DNA of 64,000 nucleotides, taken from assembly GCA_037127255.1 (NCBI GenBank), contig JBANSL010000009.1, forward strand, positions 30,357,475 through 30,421,474, in the 5' to 3' direction. This stretch comes from Persicaria tinctoria (Eukaryota; Streptophyta; Magnoliopsida; Caryophyllales; Polygonaceae). Shown here one piece after another: positions 59,471 through 64,000 of the stretch (position 1 is its first letter; each line of letters starts with the position of its first letter). The position numbers and the translations under genes are program-made. The notes under the pieces are model-generated. The model saw nothing but the letters and a program-made list of their open reading frames with translations, did not search any database and was not told the DNA's origin.

Positions 59471-59979
59471 CGTACTATATATGCATATACAGTAACTATA
59501 TAAAAAAACAGTATGTATGTATTCAATTTTTTTTTAGAATAAAAACACTAAGTGTATATTCAATTTAAAAAATAGTAAGTATATATATTATGTATGTATT
59601 CAATTTTTTTTAAGAATAAAAATAGTAAGTAATTAGGTATGTATTCAATTTAAAAACAAATAAAAACAGTAAGTATATATATTAAAATTGAATAAAATTG
59701 ATTACATGTATTAAAATTGATTACAATAGACTAAGTATAGATTTAATAAGAAAAATTGATTAGGTTTGCGGGTACTCGCGGGCTACCCGCACCCGCATTC
59801 GCGGACAGGCTTGGACACGACTTCCAACCCGTTAAGCGGGCTTAGCCCGGCCCGCGCCCGCAACAACGGGACAAAATCTCGGGTAATGTCCGTCTCAAGC
59901 CCGGCCCGCGCCCGCGTTTGCCCGGGTCTATTCTTGAGTGATAGGTTAGATAGATTGATTCATAGCTGAAGAATCAATA
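58898..59979 (+). repeat. 3' LTR of Copia element, split by a hAT insertion
   Basis: The LTR sequence at 58898-59113 continues at 59939-59979 after the hAT and its second target duplication. Removing 825 bases leaves exactly 257, as in the 5' LTR. Confidence 0.95.
59114..59930. mobile_element. 817-bp non-autonomous hAT in the Copia 3' LTR
   Basis: The left end TAAACCTGGGCAAACGCGGG and the complement of the right end, TAGACCCGGGCAAACGCGGG, form a 20-bp inverted repeat with two mismatches. They are flanked by the perfect 8-bp duplication TTCTTGAG (59106-59113 and 59931-59938). Both subterminal zones are crowded with GCCCG/CGGGC; the middle is AT-rich with a (TA)n run at about 59385-59467. No coding sequence. 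Confidence 0.96.
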
Positions 59980-60130
59980 AATTATAATAACCATTAAATT
60001 ATTAAAAAAAGATTATTAAAAAAGTTAAAATTTTATATAGTTACCTCAAAAAACGTGCGTGAATAGTAAAACGTCAAATTTTAATTAACGGAGGGAGTAA
60101 AATATATCTCATCAACTTATTCTATTTTTT

Positions 60131-60690
60131 TTTTTTTTTTTGATTAGGTAAGAATTCGAAGGTCAGACAGGCCTGACCCATCGAGAGGCCGACCGAAGTC
60201 GGCAGACGGCGAACCGTCTAACATAGCAACATACAAACATAAATACAAATAACAAGCGCAGTGAACCAAACAGTAATAAACTCTACTACAAACGCTCCAA
60301 GAAGACCAAACACCCGAAAAGCTGAGGAAGTCACCGAAGAACGCAGCCAAGCACCACCGAACAGTAGCACCGCGGGCCAGTAGTACAGCAGGACTCTAAC
60401 TCCTGTGGGTAGTGCAGACGAACTCCAAGGAAACTCTATCCCGACTACGGAGTCGCCTTGAGCACACTACCTCGACTCCAGCCAGACCCGACTACAGACT
60501 CCACACCCCCCAACCAAGCAGAAGATCTCCTCGAAACATCAGAAGCAGAGCCGCAAACTGCTCGAACAAAACGCCACAAAGTTTACACCTACAAGAATAA
60601 CAACGAACCCTTTCGGGATATAGTCAAAACCCTTTCGGGTGGATTTACTCAAGCCCTTTCGGGCATTTTGTCAACAAATCCATAACCACA
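60131..60690 (-). mobile_element. retroposon-like family B, minus-strand copy
   Basis: On the minus strand it begins with three CCCGAAAGGG motifs (60662, 60639 and 60617), runs through GC-rich sequence and ends with the tail GGTTCGCCGTCTGCCGACTT, ...CTTCGAATTCTTACC and a ~20-base A-run (plus-strand T-run 60127-60149). Same motif order as 45353-47320 without the inserted hAT elements. No conserved ORF. Confidence 0.6.
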
Positions 60691-60794
60691 TTATATAATG
60701 TTTTGACGAATCTGTAGGGTTATATATATAAATATATAAATAAATATTTATTAATATATTTATATATATAATATTTTATATAATTTATTTTTCC

Positions 60795-61345
60795 TTTTTT
60801 CCAAAAGCCAAACTTGGCGTGCAAGGACTAATCTTGGACTAATCTAATCCTTGCACGCCAAGCACTGGACGGAAGCGAAATGGCGGGCCTTGCACGCCAA
60901 GGAAGGAGGCGAAGCTACGACCGACCGACGACAGAGGAGAGCCCAACCTCCGACGTTGGTGGTCGGCGAAGAAGATTACGGCGAGAGAAGCCAGGAGGTG
61001 GAACAGAGTGCGGAGATGATAGCGAATTCGGAGAGAGCTAGCCAAACTCGCAACCAGGCACAAACGCCGCACTAACCACCGGAGACAGAACAACACAGGA
61101 TAGCAAGCACTCGAATCCGTGCTCGCCCAACCATTCCCAACAGGCGGAAAAAGAACGGGGCCGTTGAAGACGATTGGAGAGGAGCGCGAAGCCAGAGCGG
61201 AATTGGCCATCGACGCAACAAGATCGCCGACGAGGGGGGTTAGCAGCTGCAGAGGACGAAGGTACCACAACCCACCCGAAACCCGATAGCGCCGCCACTC
61301 CGAGCAGTGGAAGTCGAGATCGCGCAGGCGAAGGCACTGGAACAT
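60795..61345 (-). mobile_element. retroposon-like family A, minus-strand copy
   Basis: On the minus strand GC-rich sequence ends with two CTTGGCGTGCAAGG copies, the second being the arm of a perfect 15-bp-stem hairpin (60813-60862, loop of 20), then TTGG-AAAAAAGGAAAAATAAA. It lies directly 5' of a family B copy on the same strand, as at 44780-47320. Open frames (up to 168 codons) show no recognisable domain. Confidence 0.6.
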
Positions 61346-61797
61346 CGAGAAACATTAATTTATTTTCATTAAAAAATACTTAAATATTTACATGAAATGT
61401 TCCACAAAGCTATTCCACATTTCCACATTATTCCATAGATGAAAATATGTTATTTTTTTTACAATAGTAAGTTGAAAATACTCATTTATTTATTTTTTGA
61501 AAAGATATTTGATACTCCGTATTTTGTTGTTACCAAATGTAAAGTAACCGCAATCTCATTAAATGCGATATCCCTCCCATGATCCCATCTTCCTCTTCCC
61601 TACTTGTACGCTCTCTTTCCAGAATCCAGATCCACACTCCCACCGCCTCAGATCTTCACTCTCTCTACCTACTCTTCACTCCCGAGATCTTCGTCTCCTT
61701 ATCATTCGCCCAATTCATCTCCATTGCTCTCCTCAGATCCGAACGACTCGCGGTCTTCTCATCTGAACCGATCTCTTTCTTGTCGTAAAACGTCCAG
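61346..61797 (+). promoter_or_regulatory. upstream and leader region of the Rab gene
   Basis: No other gene. From about 61570 to 61797 the sequence is CT-rich (TCTCTCTACC, CTTCCTCTTCCC), typical of plant 5' leaders. No clear TATA box was found, which is common for housekeeping genes. Confidence 0.4.
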
Positions 61798-63466
61798 ATG
61801 GGGTTCAGAGCAGACGACGACTACGATTACCTCTTTAAGGTGGTGTTGATCGGCGACTCCGGCGTCGGAAAATCCAACCTCCTCTCCCGATTCACTAAAA
61901 ATGAGTTCAGCCTCGAGTCTAAATCCACCATCGGCGTCGAATTCGCAACTCGCAGCATTCAGGTCGACGATAAGATCGTCAAAGCCCAAATCTGGGACAC
62001 CGCCGGCCAAGAAAGGTATCTTCTTTGTTCCTGATTTCGGCATTGGTCGCCTTCTTGTGTTTCATTTGAAAGTTCAATTTAGGAAGCTGAATCAAGAATC
62101 ACGCTTATGCTGAGATGGAGTTGGTATCTAGGATGGATATTTATTTTCAACATGTTGGGCTTGTAATTGGATAGATCCGTCCCTGTTCTGAGTGCTCTCA
62201 AAATGTTGGCTTTGTATTGGATAGATCCACTTGATCAGTTTCAAGGATCCATTAGATAATGTGGTTGCACAAGATATCTTTTCATGATTTGTAGCTTTAA
62301 ATTTTGATTAGATCTAGCAACGAGATATCAACCAAGGGATGTTTTCTCATTGTTACTCTGGCCTTATGCTTGAATTCAACAGTTAATGTCTCAGGCAAGG
62401 CAAATCAATCTTTCTCTCGGTTTATAATGCCAATTCAATTTTCTGCTACTTGTTGTTTTGAATTACTCGGTATTAGGCCACCATGTTCAGTTGTCATGGC
62501 CTGATGACCTCATTTCACAAATTTTGGATTTCTCAAGTATGATGACTAATGGGTAGGTACTGCAAGGGCAGATTACTGTGTTGTGTCTAAACTCTAAACT
62601 GAATACTGTATCAAACACTTTTTACATGATTGGATAATCACATCTTGTAAGGGCGACCTCTAATTACTTTTTAATTGATGATTTGAAATGGATTCTGTAG
62701 ACTCAAATGTAACACTTGTGTGTTTTTTCTTTGAAATTCATTACTGTGTTGGTCAATCTGAGGTTTTGAATGCGATTTCATTTTTCCCATTTGGTGAAGA
62801 ATAGTTATCCCAATCACAAATTAGTGAATGCCCTTGGTGATATGACATCATTCTAACATAATGATATCTCATACTCGAGGGTTGGCTCGGTTACCCTATA
62901 AAGACATCTGCCTCATGTCATCTTCAGTTACTGGATTCAATATAACTCGACTTATATGTATACTCCTTGTTCAAGATCCATAGAGATTTTGAATCTGGTC
63001 TCTGATTTATGTTATCTTTTCATCTTTATATAGATACCGTGCAATTACTAGTGCGTACTACCGAGGAGCAGTTGGTGCGCTGCTTGTATATGATGTCACT
63101 CGCCATGTGACATTTGAGAATGTAGAGAGATGGTTGAAGGAGCTCCGAGACCACACAGATGCCAACATTGTGATTATGCTCGTGGGAAACAAGGCAGATT
63201 TACGCCACTTGCGAGCTGTGTCAACTGAAGATGCAACAACATTTGCTGAGAAGGAAAAGACGTTCTTCATGGAGACCTCTGCACTCGAGTCTCTAAACGT
63301 GGAAAACGCCTTCACAGAGGTTCTTACCCAGATATACCGGGTTGTCAGCAAAAAGGCTCTTGAAGCTGGGGAAGATCCAGCATCTGTGCCTAAGGGACAA
63401 ACCATCAGTGTGGGCGGAAAGGATGATGTGTCTGCTGTGAAGAAATCTGGATGTTGTACTGCTTAA
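61798..63466 (+). CDS. RABA1: Rab GTPase, RABA1 (Rab11-like) subgroup
   Basis: A small GTPase that switches vesicle traffic between trans-Golgi/recycling endosomes and the plasma membrane or cell plate. Two exons, 61798-62015 and 63034-63466, join within an Arg codon (AG/A) at GQE-R-Y, with a GT-AG intron of 1018 bases. Product 216 residues, normal for the subgroup. Motifs: P-loop GDSGVGKS 19-26, switch I Thr44 in STIGVEF, switch II WDTAGQE 66-72, NKAD 125-128, ETSAL 153-157, and C-terminal Cys213-Cys214 (GCCTA) for geranylgeranylation. The N-terminus ([16 protein letters not shown]) and [16 protein letters not shown] match RABA1 proteins. The start follows a CT-rich leader. The intron position in switch II is the one known for RABA genes. 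Complete and undamaged. Confidence 0.97.
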
Positions 63467-64000
63467 TATCAACAATTGAGCTTCAATTACTTAGCTTCAA
63501 GTGGTTTTCCAGTTTGCAGGTCTCGAGAGCCATTGAAAGAGCATATTGACAGCTCCGATTACTGAGTTTCAGCTTGAGATCCTAGAATCGAAAACATGAG
63601 ATTTGAAAACACCGAGATTTGCTGTGCTGTGCCAGGTACTAAGCAGATTTGTTGTTCTTTTAGTAGTTAGTGTTTTCACTTGTTATCCACATGTATTAAT
63701 TGAATTGCTCAACTCTCCTCTTTCTTGTTTATTTGTTGCTCCTACGGCTAAGTGCATTGAGACTATTGAAAATCCCAAGTTAAATGGTATATATACTACT
63801 ATCTTGACTGCGTTATTTGTTCTGATTGTGTTGCCAAAGTTGTGCAAGTTTGCAGCAGCTTTGGGCTTAGTCCCTTATCTGTTATTACAAGTTTTGAGGT
63901 TCAAGTTCGGTGCTTTCAAGTTGTGGGTAACTCAAGTCAAATTATTTTGTGTATAGATTGTTTAGTGTTGGATAATGTGTATCATCCAACCCGATGGAGA
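63467..64000 (+). other. 3' region of the Rab gene
   Basis: Probably 3' untranslated sequence, then intergenic DNA. A 117-codon open frame at 63603-63956 has hydrophobic stretches (YTTILTALFVLIVLPKL) but starts within the likely UTR and resembles no family I know. I do not call it a gene. Confidence 0.4.

Larger units (their letters stand above)
54061..59979 (+). mobile_element. Ty1/copia retrotransposon, complete ends
   Basis: The LTRs are 257 bp (54061-54317 and, minus an inserted hAT, 58898-59979), flanked by the perfect 5-bp duplication AATTA (54056-54060 and 59980-59984). The primer site TGGTATCAGAGC (54318-54329) complements initiator tRNA-Met. The polypurine tract ACTTGAGGGGGAG (58885-58897) precedes the 3' LTR. 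Domain order gag, protease, integrase, reverse transcriptase, RNase H is that of Copia. The LTR runs TG...TA instead of the usual TG...CA. Confidence 0.95.

Noticed and set aside
60839..61345. 168-residue minus-strand frame
   Set aside because: Same reason: family A sequence, no recognisable domain, overlapping the hairpin tail.
63603..63956. 117-residue hydrophobic ORF after the Rab gene
   Set aside because: Probably inside the 3' untranslated or intergenic region; AT-rich codons and no family resemblance.

Overview
The window is a transposon-dense stretch of a plant nuclear genome. Most of the sequence is AT-rich. Genes contain introns with GT-AG borders, the host genes are a RABA1-type Rab GTPase and an X8/CBM43 GPI-anchored protein, and the repeats are all plant families (plant-type L1 LINEs with RNase H, RTE LINEs, Athila-like and Copia elements, MULEs, hAT elements, tRNA-derived SINEs). 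A eudicot, perhaps an asterid, is likely; I cannot name the species. Only two genes look like intact host genes: the X8 protein (31270-33516, minus) and the Rab GTPase (61798-63466, plus).

Layout. 1-795 is the 3' end of an L1-type LINE. About 1940-12770 holds a two-gene Mutator-like (MULE) region on the minus strand: a Ulp1/C48-like peptidase gene (2467-6415) whose catalytic Cys is replaced by Ser, and a broken MURA transposase (8712-11122). Between and around them lie tandem ~190-bp repeats (6700-8440) and a family of perfect hairpins (11388-12444). 13330-15830 carries two RTE-type LINE pieces with microsatellite tails. 15829-16526 is a small terminal-inverted-repeat element with an unknown ORF. 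16877-23606 is a complete-ended Athila-like LTR element that retains gag and protease but no reverse transcriptase or integrase. 23758-25694 is a hAT-like element carrying two exons of an inositol-transporter-like gene. 25700-31010 is mostly non-coding, with an RTE LINE 3' end.

34056-42101 is the most unusual unit: an ~8-kb MULE with perfect 18-bp outer inverted repeats. It carries a plant-mobile-domain (PMD) gene and a FAR1-type transposase continuous with a C-terminal OTU cysteine-protease domain. Both ends, and the spacer between the two genes, carry copies of the palindrome GCACGTCCTTAAGGACGTGC. A 463-bp hAT element with a perfect 8-bp target duplication splits the PMD exon. The window therefore holds two MULE lineages with two different de-ubiquitinase/de-SUMOylase-like passengers (OTU and Ulp1).

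42102-49330 is a patchwork of SINEs, hAT ends and two GC-rich retroposon-like families (A, with a hairpin tail; B, with a conserved tail before poly-A) that recur, in the same A-then-B order, on the opposite strand at 60131-61345. 49330-53670 is a long decayed L1 LINE related to the one at position 1. 54061-59979 is a Copia element with identical-length 257-bp LTRs and an AATTA target duplication; its 3' LTR is split by an 817-bp hAT element. Almost every transposase or polymerase gene has several stops or frameshifts, so the mobile DNA here looks mostly dead.
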